Counted from the first letter of the stretch, positions 31,983-44,958 are shown. The stretch: 64,000 nt of DNA from Seminavis robusta (GCA_903772945.1 CAICTM010000044.1:16548-80547); one strand, 5' to 3'. Numbers and translations are program-made. The notes: generated by a model from the sequence alone, not told the origin.

Positions 31983-34822
31983 ATGTACCAAAGCAGTGTT
32001 CGATCTGGCGGGGGCATGCCCGTGACTTCGCAAGATGAGATCTTTCCGACGGCTGTTGCCACGGCCTTGCCGTCCTCTACTACCATGACGCATGATACCC
32101 CTGTTGTGACATTGCCATATCCCAGAGAGAGGCCCCCACCACTCACAGATATTGGTGGCGACAGGAGAGACTCTTCTGGTTTGTTGGCTACTCAACCAAG
32201 TGCCACCCACAGCAGCGTCCTCGACCTGCGAACAGGACCAAGGATCGCTTCCAACACCAACAATCACGAGGATCAAGAGCTCCAAATTCCAGTGCGACCC
32301 CGTGGAACCGTATGGACTGACACTATGATCGGCTTGAAGACACGCGGAATGCAGGATGAATGCTCTGGGATTTCTGCTGCCACAGGACCCACTGATGTAC
32401 TAACGACAACCACAACTTCCGGACACGAACAACAACAAGAACAGCAGCGACGGCAGCTGCAACAGCAACAAGCAGAGAGCTCTCAAGCAGAACCGCTATT
32501 GACAACACACAGCGAGCAATCACATCAGCAGAATCATCAAGATGACAGACCATCAACAATAAACTTTAGCACCGGCAATGGCAGAGTTCTGACATTCACG
32601 ATGAAAGGATTTTGGGTTTGGACTGCTGCTGCATGCTGCTTTTTCCTCTTGCTGATTGTCATTGTTCCGGCAGTTGTGATTGCAGTGATTCTGAAGAATG
32701 ATCAGGCAGTTTCCAATACAGAGCTCCCCGTAAGGCCGACCGGTTCGCCAACCTACCAGCCCACCCATGAAATAGCATCGAGCAACCCGTCCATTCCTAC
32801 AGGAACCAGGGACTTTCCAACAGCAACAGGCATGCCCACTGCTTCGACAAACCCGTCTCTCGATACTCACCATCCAACGACGAAAGATCCAACAAATGAT
32901 GGCCCTGTGATTACAAAAATCCCAAGTGCAGTCAGTCCAACTAGTAGTGCCCCAGACACGGCGACGACGGTTCCTTCACTTGCCGCCACACTAGAAACCA
33001 ATCCATTGGGCGACAATTTCCTTTTGGATCTTGGAAAGGATATCCTTCTGACAGTAGAAGAAGCCGAGTCACTTTGTCCTCTGTTGTACGAGGTCCTTCT
33101 TCTTTGTGTTCAAACTGAATGCAGCAACTTTGTGGAGGTCTGTCCGACATCGTCGGATTCACCCTCGCAAGGTAATTCAGGCTGTATCTTGCAAGTGAAT
33201 CGAATCACATCGTTGCTCTGACTCATCCTTTCTCGTTTCACAAACTCAGGAGATCTTGGCTGTGGCAGCATTTCCGAGACTATTTGCAAGACATACAGCA
33301 GGACAGGTTGTTGCATGATGGACTGTTTAACGGAAATGCGCGCCTTGGCAATCTGTGTGATCGATGACACCATCGCCGGAACGAAGCCCTTGGCTTGCAA
33401 CGGTCCTGTTTGCCAGTCGCGCGGACAAGGCGACACGTCGTTTCCCATATCCGGTCAGACAACTTCCAACACGGGCAGTCCTGCAGTTGTCGACATCAGC
33501 CCCACACAGAGCCCCGCAACCTTGGATCCTTCCACAAAGAATCCCACGGCAACCCCCAAAACTTCAACGACAACCAATCCAACTGCGGGGCTTTCCACAT
33601 CATCTCCTACTCTCACCGATAGCCCCACAACGCCAAGGCCATCACTGGCACCCACTGCGACTCCAACTCTCACCGATAGCCCCACAACGCCAAAGCCATC
33701 ACTGGCACCCACAGCAATTACTGGTACCCCAACAACAGACTATCCAACCACTGGAAATCCCACAACAAGCAATCCAACCGCTGGAAATCCCAAGACCTCA
33801 AGCCCCACCTCTCTTTGGCCGACTACGCCGCCCACTTCTACTGGCACGACAGAGGCGGCTTCGACTTCCATCTCGAGCCCTGTCAATACATACGACCCCA
33901 GACTGTTGCCAGACTTTGACATTTGTCGCGAACATGCTGATTGTGGAGGAGGCACCTGTGCTTTGGGTGGCACTGCTGGGTCCTATATTTGCTGCCCAAA
34001 TGGTCAACTGTCAGCTGAGTCATCTTCCTATTGCAGTGGCCTACCCATTGGCACCAGCTGTGGTTTCACTTATATGTCCTACAACTCCATCTGTGCTAGT
34101 GGCCTCTGTATCAATGATGTGTGTGTTAGCGAGCCACTGGAGGACTACGCTGCCTGCGGAGAACATGCTGATTGCAGAACAGGGGCATGTGCTTTGGATG
34201 GTACCGCTGGGTCCTATATGTGCTGCCCAAATGGTCAACTGTCAGCTGAGTCATCTTCCTACTGTGGTGGCCTACCCATTGGCACCAGCTGTGGTTTCAC
34301 TTACATTTCCTACAACTCCATCTGTGCTAGTGGCCTCTGCATCAATGATGAGTGTGTGGGTGAGGCACTTGAGGACTACTCTCCATGTGCAGAAAATGCA
34401 GATTGCCGCACAGGGGTGTGTGCTTGGATGGCACCGCTGGGTCCTATATTTGCTGCCCGGATGGTCAGCTGTCGGCTGAGTCAGCCTCCTATTGTGGTGG
34501 CCTTCCTATTGGGACCAGCTGTGGTGTCACTTATGTTTCTTATAATTCAATTTGTGCAAGTGGACTATGTATCAATGATGCATGTGTGGGTGAGGCGCTG
34601 GACGACAACTCTTTCTGTTCAGAAGATGCCGATTGCAAATCAGGGGCTTGTGCTTTGAACGGCACCACCGGACCCAGCATTTGCTGCCCCAATGGTCAAA
34701 AGTCCACTGAGTCATCTTCCTATTGTGGGGGCCTTCCACCGGGAACAAGCTGTGGTTTTGGTTACATTTCCTTCAACTCCATTTGTGCAAGCAATATTTG
34801 CATCAACGACGTTTGTAAATAA
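31983..34822 (+). CDS. One-pass membrane protein with Ser/Thr/Pro stalk and four Cys-rich repeats; frameshifted
   Basis: Exon 1 31983-33171, intron 33172-33249 (78 bp), exon 2 33250-34822. The N-terminal 200 residues are Gln/Ser/Thr-rich and probably cytoplasmic. A TM segment (about residues 218-245: FWVWTAAACCFFLLLIVIV) follows, so a type II topology is likely. Then come a Ser/Thr/Pro stalk, a Cys-rich block (about 360-450), a second SPTxTP stalk, and four repeats of about 77 residues starting near 33918, 34152, 34383 and 34611. Each has CCPNGQLSAESSSYC, GLPIGTSCGF and SICASGLCIND. In repeat 3 the GCTTTGGATGG of its siblings is GCTTGGATGG (34421-34430). This one-base loss shifts the frame, which would stop at 34658; the other frame continues to 34822. 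Likely a cell-surface or wall protein. Confidence 0.85.
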
Positions 34823-35712
34823 AGTGCTATAACTATACACCGCCAACTGCCAACTTCACCAGATACAAGAGGCCAGAAGAGCCTTTGAAAAGGGCATCGC
34901 GAAGGAAGCCAAGCCAAAATACGCTCACAATCTCAGGTCCCCAAAATCTCGAACAATGCACCCATTCAAAAATTGACGTGCTACTGCAGATAGTTGTCGT
35001 ACTGTACCGGTAGGTGTTCGAGCCTTCTATTCGCCGCCAAACTATCGCACCCTTCTACTAGTAGTCTTTCAATTCAAGTACTGGTGTCTTGGTGATCCCC
35101 GGGCCAGGCTTCGACGATCTTCGCCTTCGTCGCCTGGCCTCAAGCGAGTGGAGCGCAAGAAGTTCGTCTCGGTGCTCTCAGCCAGTGTGCAGCATGCCAC
35201 GAGCGAAGCGCAACCCGTCGTCCGTACCAACCCTACCGTACCCTTGAAGCAACCTCGGTACCAGATCCGTTGCAGCCCAGCCAGACCACCAATCTCGAAA
35301 TCAACCAACACGCGCTGAAACAATTTAGACTTGCCCATCAGGTGCCTATACCGGCACTGCAAAAGAATAGCGTGGCATTCGATAATTACTACATGTATAG
35401 CTAGTCCCCGATTTGTACGAGACAGGACATTGCGGGTCCACAGAGCGAACAGCAAAATGCACTCAAACGGAGGCATGCGTTGCTCCATATACTGGCGCAT
35501 AGCCGATGGCGCCGTCATATTCCATTTCTAGATTTTCAGGCAGCAGCCAAAACGACGATCGAGTCGAGACCAAGGTATTCTCCACGGGTTTTTGTATATT
35601 GGTCAATTTCTACTTTTTTATTGTGTTTGTCGTCTTGGCGGTTGTCATCGCTGCTGTTTACAATGGATATATAGGCTCTGCCTCGTCATTTCATTCCTTT
35701 TCAACACTTGGT
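34823..35712. other. Intergenic spacer
   Basis: Convergent 3' flanks of the Cys-repeat gene (plus) and the REEP gene (minus). A minus ORF (35518-35069) and a plus ORF overlapping the REEP 3' end look like chance frames with no family features. Confidence 0.5.
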
Positions 35713-36689
35713 TTACTCCGTCTTTTTTCCACCAGTTCCATTAATGTCCAAGTAGGGCAGCATGTAGGGACGAATGACTCCGGCATAAATGGACTGGGCT
35801 CCCATAGTCTGAGGATGGTACAACCAAAGAATGAATCCTCCCTTGGTCAAAAAGTAAAAGGGAATGAGACGGGTCAAGAACCCAGCCATGCCTTCGATAA
35901 TGCTGAAAAAGGCAAAAACCACCCAGTAGGTCAGCCTGAAAAAATTTGGATGGAAACAGCAAGCAAATGAAAATGAGGGTTTTGATCGATCGATGAAAAA
36001 GCAATGCGGCAGTAGTTTGCCAAATGACACAAGACACCCCGGACAAACGCACCACTGAGTATCTTCTCCATTGTTTGCATCCATAGACTTGAAAGACATG
36101 TAGGCAGGGTAAACAAATCCAAGCAAATCAACAATCAGTTTGGCTCCTCCCAAAAGGATCAAAAGTCCAGACATAATTGTGCAAAAGGCAAGGAAAAAAT
36201 AAACCTTGGAGTAGCCAGTCTTTTCTTCCAGTTCTTTCAGTTTGTCTATTGTCATTGTTGTCGTGTTCATAGAGGTTGATGGTGGAGTGGAGCGTGTGAT
36301 GGGCAGAGGAAGGTAAGAGGTGGGACGACACAGACAGTGAGAAAACAGAAACAAGCCAAAAGAACGAGAACCCCAAAGTACGACAGAAGATACGGAAGAT
36401 CCTATCCACGTTGCTGAAGCGCTCAACCCCATCGACCACAAATGTTCATCGCGGTCCCTCGCATGACAATCCATCAGCAGAAGGGCTTCCTCCAATCTCA
36501 TCCAAAGGCCACTCCGCCTGTACCGCTCGCGGCAACACATCTCACGCGCGCATTGTTTGGTCGAACAGATCTTTCACTCCAATCCAGAATTTCTCTCGAG
36601 CACATACCATATTGCGTAAGGGCGGGGTACTGGGCGATGAACTCATCAACCTTTTCGATTCCTTGCTGTACTTGCGGTGGGAGCGCCAT
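35713..36689 (-). CDS. REEP/HVA22/Yop1-family ER membrane protein
   Basis: Three exons: 36689-36608, 36245-36053 and 35935-35713; introns 36246-36607 (362 bp) and 35936-36052 (117 bp); 165 residues. The splice joins give YPALTQYDKLKELEEKTGYSK and GEDTQWLTYWVVFAFF, each a family signature broken by an intron. Hairpin-forming hydrophobic segments are VYFFLAFCTIMSGLLILLG, then LLGFVYPAYMS, WVVFAFFSIIEGMAGFL and RLIPFYFLTKGGFILWL. Family knowledge: TB2/DP1/HVA22 proteins insert as wedges and shape tubular ER. The length fits Yop1 (about 180). Confidence 0.93.
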
Positions 36690-37420
36690 TTCGAAGAGAC
36701 TATTGCTTGTTGCTTGGCTGTTTTGATTGGGTTTGATGTCCTTGCGGCTGTCTGAAAAAAATTAATGATTCAAAGCCAAGTGTGGTGGTGAGAATGGCTG
36801 TTCTTTGACTTTGGTCGTTCTAAGATTTCATTCGTTCTTGCAAGTGTTCTTTGTCATCTGGCCCTCGCTCCTGGGATCGCCCGCAGGCCTGAACGGAAAT
36901 GCTTCCAATGATTTTGCGCTTCTGCACATCGTGGATATATAAAGATCGTGGAGGACAACCAAGACACACAATCCCGATGATCACTCTCAACCAATACAAC
37001 ACAACACAACACAACACAACTGTATGCATGCTGTAACGATAGCTTGTTTTGCAGCTATCTAGCTAGCCAAGGGAGAGCCTGACTTGTACTGAAGCAAAGT
37101 AAAACATCTTCGTGAGACTACTGTACATCAGGAGGAGGCGCAATCAATGATGCAAGTCAAATCGGAGAGTTCAAGGAAATCTGCACCCTTTCTCCTTCCG
37201 CTGCCGCAAAGTATTTCCGTACCATTTCCAAAGAGGTGCTTGCATCTGCCGTTCCCGACAATTGTTTCAGTACGAGATCATGCTCGCCGCGGGCTGTCAA
37301 ACGAATTTAATCCATCAAATCTATAGTCCAACAATACTGGCAGGAGCCTCCAGATCATCCTCAAGTTCTACATGTACATTACTTTTGATTGGAATAGCTG
37401 TGTTGTCATACTACGCTGTA
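36690..37420. other. Intergenic with (AACAC)n microsatellite
   Basis: 5' flank of the REEP gene and 3' flank of arginyl-tRNA synthetase. An AACAC repeat lies at about 36998-37019 and CTAGCTAG near 37058. No further gene is seen. Confidence 0.5.
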
Positions 37421-40168
37421 CTACAGACGCTCCACTGTTTGAATGCCGAGCAAGTTCAGAATCAATCGAATTGTCCCAGCTGTGGCCGTGCACAGCGTCA
37501 GACGGCTGGCTTTCAGTTCCGGGGTATCCGCATTGTTGACAGAGCAAGCTCCGTAAAACTGCGCAAGATACAAGCAAACAAACAACAAAGATTCTGTCAG
37601 TATTTCTTCTCTGCGATGACCTCCTAACCATTATTTCATGGTATGGATTCAACGTTCCCGCTGTGGTAGCAGTCTCACCTGATTGAACTTTTGACTCGTC
37701 TGAAAGAGGTATTCACAAAGCTTGTGAGGGTACAAGCTTTGCTCCACATCATTGATCAAATCCGGCAATTTCACCAAGTTTCGGATCAGTTCCAGTTCGG
37801 TGTCGTGGGATATTATGACATCCGAGGCCTCCGGCCATTCAAAGTCGCCGTCGCTACCTTCTTGGCCACTGGCTTTGCGAATGATACCACAAATACGGGC
37901 GTATGCATACAGCATGTACGGAGCCGTGTTCCCATTGAGACTCAACATGCGTTCGTAGCTGAAGCGGTAGTTGGATTCCCGGTTCATGGAAAGATCGGCA
38001 TATTTGACGGCGGCAATACCCACGATAGTGGCAACACGGTCGATTCGCTCCGCAAACGCCGCGTCGCTGCTGTCTTCGTTGCGCGACTTGAGATCGTCCC
38101 CTGCAATTCGAACTGCTTCGTTCAGTAAGTCTTTTAGCTTGACTGTGTCACCGGACCGAGTGGCAAACTTTTTGCCGTCCTCGCCTTGTACCAAGCCAAA
38201 GGGAACGTGCTCGAGCGAAACGGAATCGGGTATAAACGATGCCTTTCTAGCAGCCTGAAAGACCATGTCAAAATGCTGTGCTTGTCCTGAATCCGTAACA
38301 TACAAGACACGATCAGCCTCTTCTCCTCCCTCGGAGGCAGCGATGGTTGTGCGTTGTCGAATTGCCGCTAGATCGGTCGTAGCATAGTTGAAGCCGCCGT
38401 CGGACTTTTGAACCAAGATGGGAAGAGGACTGCCGTCACGGGCTTCGTACTGAGAAGCGACCATTGCAAATACAATGAACCGGCCAAACAGGTCATGATC
38501 AGCGAGAGAAATCCTTCAAGTTGCGAATGTGCATACAATAGAGATCAACTTACACCTTCCAGGTAGACCACCTTGGCGCCGTTACTCTCCACTGCCAGCT
38601 CTTGCTTTTCCAAGTCTTCGACTACACCAGACAACAGCGGATTGTAGAATGATTCTCCTCGTTCTTCGAGACCCTTAATGTTCAACACGTCATAGATCTG
38701 CACACACAGACAAAGACACAAGAAGAATGGTAAGCGACCACCAATTTGGCAAAGAAGGAGAACCAATCTACCACAGTGAACGTACCTTTTGGTACTCTAC
38801 TCGACTAGCCGCACACAGCGACTCCCAGGCAGCAATTTCTTCGGCATTCCCAGCCTGCAACTTGACAACTCCTTCCCGGGCCCTTGTCTTGAAATCTTCG
38901 TCTTCATCGAACCGTTTCTTCGCCGCCTTGTACAACATGACCAAATCACCCAGGTCGACATCCTGCGACGTTTCCTTGTTCAGTGCCGCAGGGTATTCGT
39001 CTCTCAAGTGTTCTACCAGCATTCCAAACTGGGTGCCCCAATCACCGACATGATTGAGCCGGACAACGTCGTGTCCACAAAAGTCGAGAAGATTGCAGAG
39101 TGTGTCGCCAATAATGGTGGATCTCAAATGTCCCACGTGCATTTCCTTGGCAATGTTGGGACTGCTATAGTCTACGACAATCTTTTTTTGGTTGGAAGTG
39201 GGCGGAATGGCCAATTTTCCTTGTGCATCTTGTGCCATGGCCCTGGCAGCGGCAGCCAAGTACTCTTGTTTGAATCTTAGATTGATAAAGCCCGGACCGG
39301 CAATCTCGGGTTCTTCCATGATATCTTGAATGTCCGGTCGGAGACGTTCCACAATCTTGGTGGCACATTCTCTTGATTATATTCCAGTCAATAACAAACA
39401 AGGTAAGCAAGCAAGCAGTAAAATTGTTGAGAGATTGACCAAAGGAACAAACACAATGGGATCGTATCTTTTTTCTTCCAACAATTCAGATGGAGCACAC
39501 TTTTGCTATAGATAGCTGCGACTGGCCAGCTAGCTAGGTGATGCAATGTATCACGAATGTATGTATGTATGAATGGATGTATGGACGTACCTTGGATTCA
39601 TTCCCACAGCCTTGGCCAATCCCATGGCAGCGTTGCATTGATAATCCCCAAAATCATCTCTGGTGGCCGGTGTCACCATGACATCTTCGTAGGAGAATGG
39701 TTTGGCAGCTGCCACGGCGGCATCGACAATGGCATTCTTTTCTTCTTTGGACATGGTTGGTTCCTCTGGTTGTGGTTGCTGTTGTTCATCTTCTTCTGGC
39801 TGTTGTTTCTTCTTTTTCTTTTTCTTCTTTTTTGGTTTGTTGAGTTTGGCCAAGGCATTGCCTCGTGCAACTTCTTTGGGATCAAACAGATCGTTGAGAC
39901 TTTTCACCACGGCAGTTCGGACCCAGTCAATCCCATAGAGCGATACATGGCTGCTGCTGCTGCTGCTGACCTTTTCGGATGTCGTTGTGGACAAGAACAA
40001 TCTTGACTGTTTTGATGATGTTTGGTGAAAAAGAATGCGAGCGGTGATTGGTCTCACCATCACCGTCTTTGTTGTGGAGAATGCCGCAGTGTATCGGATG
40101 CTGACACCACACCATAGCATCATCATCATTATCATGAGTGTACTTGATAATAATAATAATTGTCGCAT
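37421..40168 (-). CDS. Organellar arginyl-tRNA synthetase
   Basis: Five exons: 40168-39591, 39371-38786, 38697-38554, 38449-37679 and 37558-37421; 738 residues with consistent phases. Joins restore [47 protein letters not shown] and [13 protein letters not shown], all in line with class I ArgRS. The HIGH motif appears as [12 protein letters not shown]; the KMSKS-like site is [28 protein letters not shown] and the C-terminal anticodon-binding domain (ending IQTVERL) are present. N-terminus: signal-peptide-like hydrophobic [14 protein letters not shown], then YTAAFST, an AF-type plastid motif. Plastid (possibly dual) targeting is inferred. A Lys-run plus Gln/Glu insert (K9 and [15 protein letters not shown]) sits before the catalytic part and could be species-specific. 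Confidence 0.95.
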
Positions 40169-40664
40169 CGCTGTCTTATCTGTGGCGTGGGAGGAAAAAC
40201 AGCTTCACTTATTCTGCAAAGACCAAGATGATGATGTGCGAGGAAAAGGGTCGACTGCAAGTTTCAAGTTCCCTGCTCGCAAAGGAAAATCAAAGAGCTC
40301 CACTTCAGTACTAGCTAGCTAGAGTAAATGGTCAGTGGAGGATGGGTTGCTGCGATCGAACAATAATCAACACCATGCACACTCATTCATGTTGACGCCT
40401 CTTCGCAATAATTGGAGTGATGAGTTTCTGTTGTTGATTTTTGTGGTTTGGAGGCAACTGACGTCATTTCTTTTGGTTAAATGTGCGTCCTGTGGATCCC
40501 CTTCTCAAAAATCTTTCTTCGCCAAACCCGATTGAATTCCTTCCAACTCCAACAAACCCAAATCCATCACCCCTAGCCTCTAGCCTACTAGTGTAATTCC
40601 ATAGTAATCTATATATACCAACACAACAAACAACACATCGAACAGCATTCAGTTCGTATCGACC
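40169..40664. promoter_or_regulatory. Divergent promoter region, 496 bp
   Basis: Arginyl-tRNA synthetase (minus) and PEX19 (plus) start on opposite sides. CTAGCTAG lies at 40313-40320. A TATATATA-like sequence (about 40610) sits 50 bp upstream of the PEX19 ATG. Confidence 0.5.
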
Positions 40665-41783
40665 ATGACGGACCCCGAGACGCAAGCCAAGATTGACGCT
40701 GCCTTGGATGCAGCATTGGATGATTTGGATGACAGCGATGAGGAAGAGGAGGAACAGTTCGCCGATGCCAGGCAATCACCCGACGAGATCACAGAAACCG
40801 CTCCCAAAAATAGTGTGGAAGATCCTCCTCCTGCTACGAGTACTGCTACCAATTCTGCGGCAACTGCACAGTCGGACACCCAACCACCCGTCGTGGATCA
40901 AATGGACCATTTGATGCAGCAGTTACTACAAGGAGGAGGAGATGGGGAAGACGAAATGTTGGGTCATTTTCTACAAGCCATGCAATCCCAACTGGGACAA
41001 CTCCAAAATCTCGAAACTGGACCCAAAACGCCTCGACCATCCACCGTCGTTCCACCTCCACCTACTACAACCGGAAATACCGATGCCGATATTGATCAAA
41101 CGCTCAATTCGCTCTTTGAAAATCTACAACAACAAGCCAAAGACACAACTACCAATACTTCTACCAATAACAATAACAATTCCACGGAAACAACATCAGA
41201 ACTCGACATGCTACAAGAAATGATGCAACAACTGGGGACTACTATTGGAAACGATAATGATGATGGAAATACAGATGGAGCCGATGCCCTGATCGATGGA
41301 ATGATGCAACAATTATTGTCCAAAGAACTCATGTACGAACCCATGAAATCCGTCACGGAAAAATTTCCGCAATGGCTGGAAGATCACAAAGACAAATTAC
41401 CACCCACACAATACACCAGTCGCTGTCAACAATACAAATGCTTTCAAAAATTGGTGCATGCCTACGATACCGAACCCGACAATACACCACTGCTCATGAA
41501 ACTCATGCAAGACGTTCAAGAGTACGTATTGTCTTTTTTGTGTTGCGTTTGATTGATTGATTGATTGATTCTCTTTTTTATTATTTGTTTTGTCTGTCAT
41601 TCCACTCACACTCCACTATCAACGTTGGACATGTATGTGTTACGTATTAGATTTGGGCAGCCTCCCGTAGAGATTGTGCAAGATATTGCACCCGGACTGG
41701 AATTTGATGCAGAGGGGGTCCCCAAAATGGAGAGTGCCATGCCACCCTTCCTGGCGGGAGATGAAGAGTGTCGGATCATGTAA
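40665..41783 (+). CDS. PEX19: Peroxin-19 (PEX19), farnesylated
   Basis: Exons 40665-41521 and 41651-41783; 129-bp intron; 329 residues. The N-terminus is acidic with AALDAALDDLDDSDEEEEEQF, like the PEX3-binding region. The C-terminal domain has LSKELMYEPMKSVTEKFPQWL and, across the splice, MQDVQEFGQPPVEIVQDIAPGLEFD, the PEX19 signature. The protein ends CRIM, a CaaX farnesylation box. Family knowledge: cytosolic receptor and chaperone for peroxisomal membrane proteins. The Asn/Thr-rich middle (TTTNTSTNNNNNSTET) is likely disordered. Confidence 0.95.
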
Positions 41784-42745
41784 ACGTAGCGTATTGTACT
41801 ACAGTACGGTATGATCAGGAACCTTTTATTTTAAAAAAAGCATGACAATAAGCAGCACCGTCGCAACTCTTAAAACGAATTTATCATGGACTCGCATGCT
41901 GTTGGCAAGCCAGCAACAGCATCATAGACTACCGGTAGCTAGCTACGGTAGAGTACTGTACAAGGATCAGAAACGAAACCTTATAAATCGATCCTCTCGG
42001 TATATGCATACTTTAGAGCTCTTACAGTACCGTATCGCACCTTCTACTGGTTGTCTTCCCCCATTCCAACTCGAGCCACGGGCTGGACAACCTCTTTCGC
42101 CTTCATCGCAGCAAACCGTGTTGGGCTGATGGAGGTACTAACTAGTACTACTATTAAATAGTACCGTACCGTAGCTAGCAGAAGCAGATCCGAACACGTA
42201 CTATTAATTAATAGTACGAAAGCTCGTACCGGTACGTGCCGGTACAGTACAGTAATTTGTTTGTCATCGTCCGGGACTGACGTTCCCAACCAGAGTATGT
42301 ATTGCGTTGGAAAGAGAAGCGAGGAGAATATCTCATTCCAGAAGTTGGGCAATCAATTGGATAAATTGACGCACGTTATTGACCCCAACTACCCTTTTAT
42401 GTTTTAAGAATGTGGGTGGCGGAGAACACAATTCTACGGAGGTCGAGAAAAACGTTTTCAGGAAGAAATTGAGTGACCATTGACCACCATGACCACGCAC
42501 CATTTCCTTGTCTTCTGTCCTCTTCTACCGGTATCTGTCACCCTCTCTTACTTTACTTTACTTCACTTTACTTTACTTCAAGCTAGTCTCCCTCAGCAGC
42601 GGCCACAACGACGACGACCAAGCTCTTCCTTCGCCGCAGCTAGCTAGCAAGAGTCCAATCCGTAGAAGTTGTTATAGCAGCAGACCCCGTGTGGCTGAAC
42701 GCTTAGTATTGTATCGACCAAACTCAACAACATACCGGTACCTTC
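41784..42745. other. Intergenic with palindromic motifs
   Basis: 5' flank of the CRAL-TRIO gene. It carries TAGTACTA- and CCGTACCGTA-type palindromes (42135-42250), CTAGCTAG (42641), and a TACTTTACTT microsatellite (about 42549-42580). No gene is seen. Confidence 0.55.
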
Positions 42746-43690
42746 ATGACCTCCGTGGCAACACCGGACAGTAAACATAGTGTTCTCATGCCTGATGATC
42801 CCAGCATGCAGTTGACTCGGGCAGAACTGGAGCGCAGCCGTGCCATAAAGTGTGCTGTTGAAGCGAACCCGGAACTGGATAATTTGACAGATTACATGTA
42901 TGTGCAATATGCATTTGCTTCTGAATCCAACGAAACAATTGAAGCCATTTGTCAGCGAGTGTATGCCATGCAGTGCTTCTACAAAGAGTACAACATAACC
43001 CATGGAGATGCCATGGAGGCAGGCGAGTTCTTCTATCAGCTGACTATGCTGCAGCCAGGTCTCCATGTGGCGGTAGAACCGTTGGTTTCCACAAGCAACT
43101 ACATGTTCATGGTCGATGTTGCGTGTTACCAACCAGATAAAGTACGGATGGACAAAGAGTTGCAGATTTTCATGGCTGGGTGGCATACTCTCTATCAATG
43201 CCTCTTTCCCAACTTTGCGGCAATGCGGGCTGGATTTACACAACTCTGCGAGTGTATGGATAGTGGCTTCATCAACTTTGACAGTGTTGTGACTCAAAAA
43301 CAGATTCACGAATTGTACATACCCTACCCCAAGACCCACAAGGAAGACTTCTTTCTCAACTCTCCAACTTCAGTCAACACACTTTGGGCCATGTTCAAGC
43401 CATACCTTCCAGAGAGGATCAGGAATGCTATGCACCTTGGGCACAAAGTGAGAGGGTTTGAAGGGAGGAGAGTTGATGTTCTTTACAAGCAACCAACTCC
43501 AGAGGTGAGTTCTTAAATCCAGGTAGCTCTCTGTGGCGTGCTTGTTCCAGGGCATATCATCACTTATTCATTTTTGCTTTGACAGGATGGGAGACAAAGG
43601 ATGTGTGTCAAAGTTTATGAATTGACGCAACTTCGATTCAAGAATGAAGCCAGTTTCAGCCTAGAAGGAGCCTCCGTAATATCAAACTGA
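42746..43690 (+). CDS. CRAL-TRIO-like lipid-binding protein
   Basis: Exons 42746-43504 and 43586-43690; 81-bp intron 43505-43585; 287 residues. The N-terminal helical region (residues about 20-95) resembles a CRAL-TRIO-N segment. The core has SNYMFMVDVACYQ, a beta strand with the usual D, and FFLNSPTSVNTLWAMFKPYLPERIRNAMH. This matches the N-x-P ... W ... K-P-x-L signature of Sec14-like domains. Known relatives bind small lipophilic molecules such as phosphatidylinositol or tocopherol; the ligand here is unknown. The family call is by motif, moderately sure. Confidence 0.72.
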
Positions 43691-44757
43691 TGATTGAGCC
43701 ATCTCTGTTCAAGGATCAATTGTCTGATGCCAGCATGCTACGATACTTGGTTTAATGTTGAGGTGATAATTAGCTGGGAGACTACAAGTAGTTCCTTGGG
43801 CGGCTATCATCCTTGGTGCCCTCTCGAAAAAACTGCTCCACACTGTCAACGTGTGACAATGTCATGTTGCTGTTTCGGGAGCTGCAGCGCAGCCCAAGGT
43901 AGAGTCTTCCGAAGCATCGCTCTATCTTCTTGGTCCAACAAACAAAACGATCAGAAAGAGACCTCACAATCCCAGAAATCTCTTTTACCGTGGTCGACTC
44001 GGATTCAAACGTGTTTCTTCAGCTTTTATTGATGGATCCTGTCGTCTACGTCTTAGCTGGCATACGGTAGGCTAAGCTGTGCTCGCTACTGGACAGCAAC
44101 GACCAAGCAAGCGGCCCGTTGCACCAAACTGGGATGTCCTTGACCAAACGGATACAATACTGTATCGCATAACTAGACTACTAGCTTGCTAGTCCGAGGA
44201 GCCTGAGGATAGGGAAATTTTTACCGCGTCTCTGACTGTACTCGTTATCAGTGATTTAGGAGTCCACCAGCTCTATCACTCGAGACTTTTACCGGCTCTT
44301 GAACTTTCCACTATTTGGGCAGGATCGGATAGCCCGAAGCAGTTGGGAAATAAATGCTGTGATACGACCCCTATCCTTTGTTGGTTAGTCTAGCGTTAGT
44401 ATCGGTACCCATTGGCTTCCGTCGTGACGGTGACTTAAAATGGAGTCGAGCCAACTTTGGGGCGTTGCTTTGTCGCCGTGGACTTGATGTGTTGGAAATA
44501 CCGTACCAAGCTGCAATAGTGTAGCTACAGGTCAACCGATACCGGTAGCTACCGTATCTACTAGAGTAACGCGGTGGCCGACCCCCACCATCAAGGCTAT
44601 GGTCGCTATGGTACCTACTAGCTAGCTAGTACTGGTACTGTACTGTACTAGTAAGTCAGTTGACCGGCGTTTGTCTGCACCCATCCCTGCCTGTTAATTG
44701 GAGCCATTCAATCGTGAGGGCATTCTCCCAAACTAATAGTATCATTACCAAGCAACG
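43691..44757. other. Intergenic spacer
   Basis: 3' flank of the CRAL-TRIO gene and upstream of a doubtful ORF. It contains ACCGGTAGCTACC and CTAGCTAGTACTGGTACTGTACTAG-like palindrome clusters (about 44530-44650). No gene is supported. Confidence 0.5.
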
Positions 44758-44958
44758 ATGGACGGAAACACTGGAAACTCCAAGCGCAAACGAGATGAAG
44801 AAGAGGACGACACTGCTGCAGATATTCCCGCTGCAGGTGTGGCTGCCGACACGCCGAGAGGGAATACTCCTCGGCCTGACATTGCCTCCCCCAGTGCTCG
44901 ATTCGGTTCCGCCGTCAAAGGGCGCTGTCCTCGTGGGCTTTGGTGCTCGACAGCGTGA
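44758..44958 (+). CDS. Short hypothetical ORF (possible 5' part of a split gene)
   Basis: 66 residues starting at ATG 44758 (MDGNTGNSKRKRDEEEDDT, acidic/basic with a nuclear-like KRKR). It ends at 44958, but a second frame (GFGARQRELVATVEVPYKT, about 44935-45040) continues up to the palindromic element at 45025. It may be the remains of a gene interrupted by that element, whose other half would be at 45429. No family recognised. Confidence 0.3.
   Translation: MDGNTGNSKRKRDEEEDDTAADIPAAGVAADTPRGNTPRPDIASPSARFGSAVKGRCPRGLWCSTA

Noticed and set aside
35069-35518. 149-residue minus ORF in the spacer
   Set aside because: No signal, domain or splice context, and the composition resembles random frame. 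Not called as a gene.
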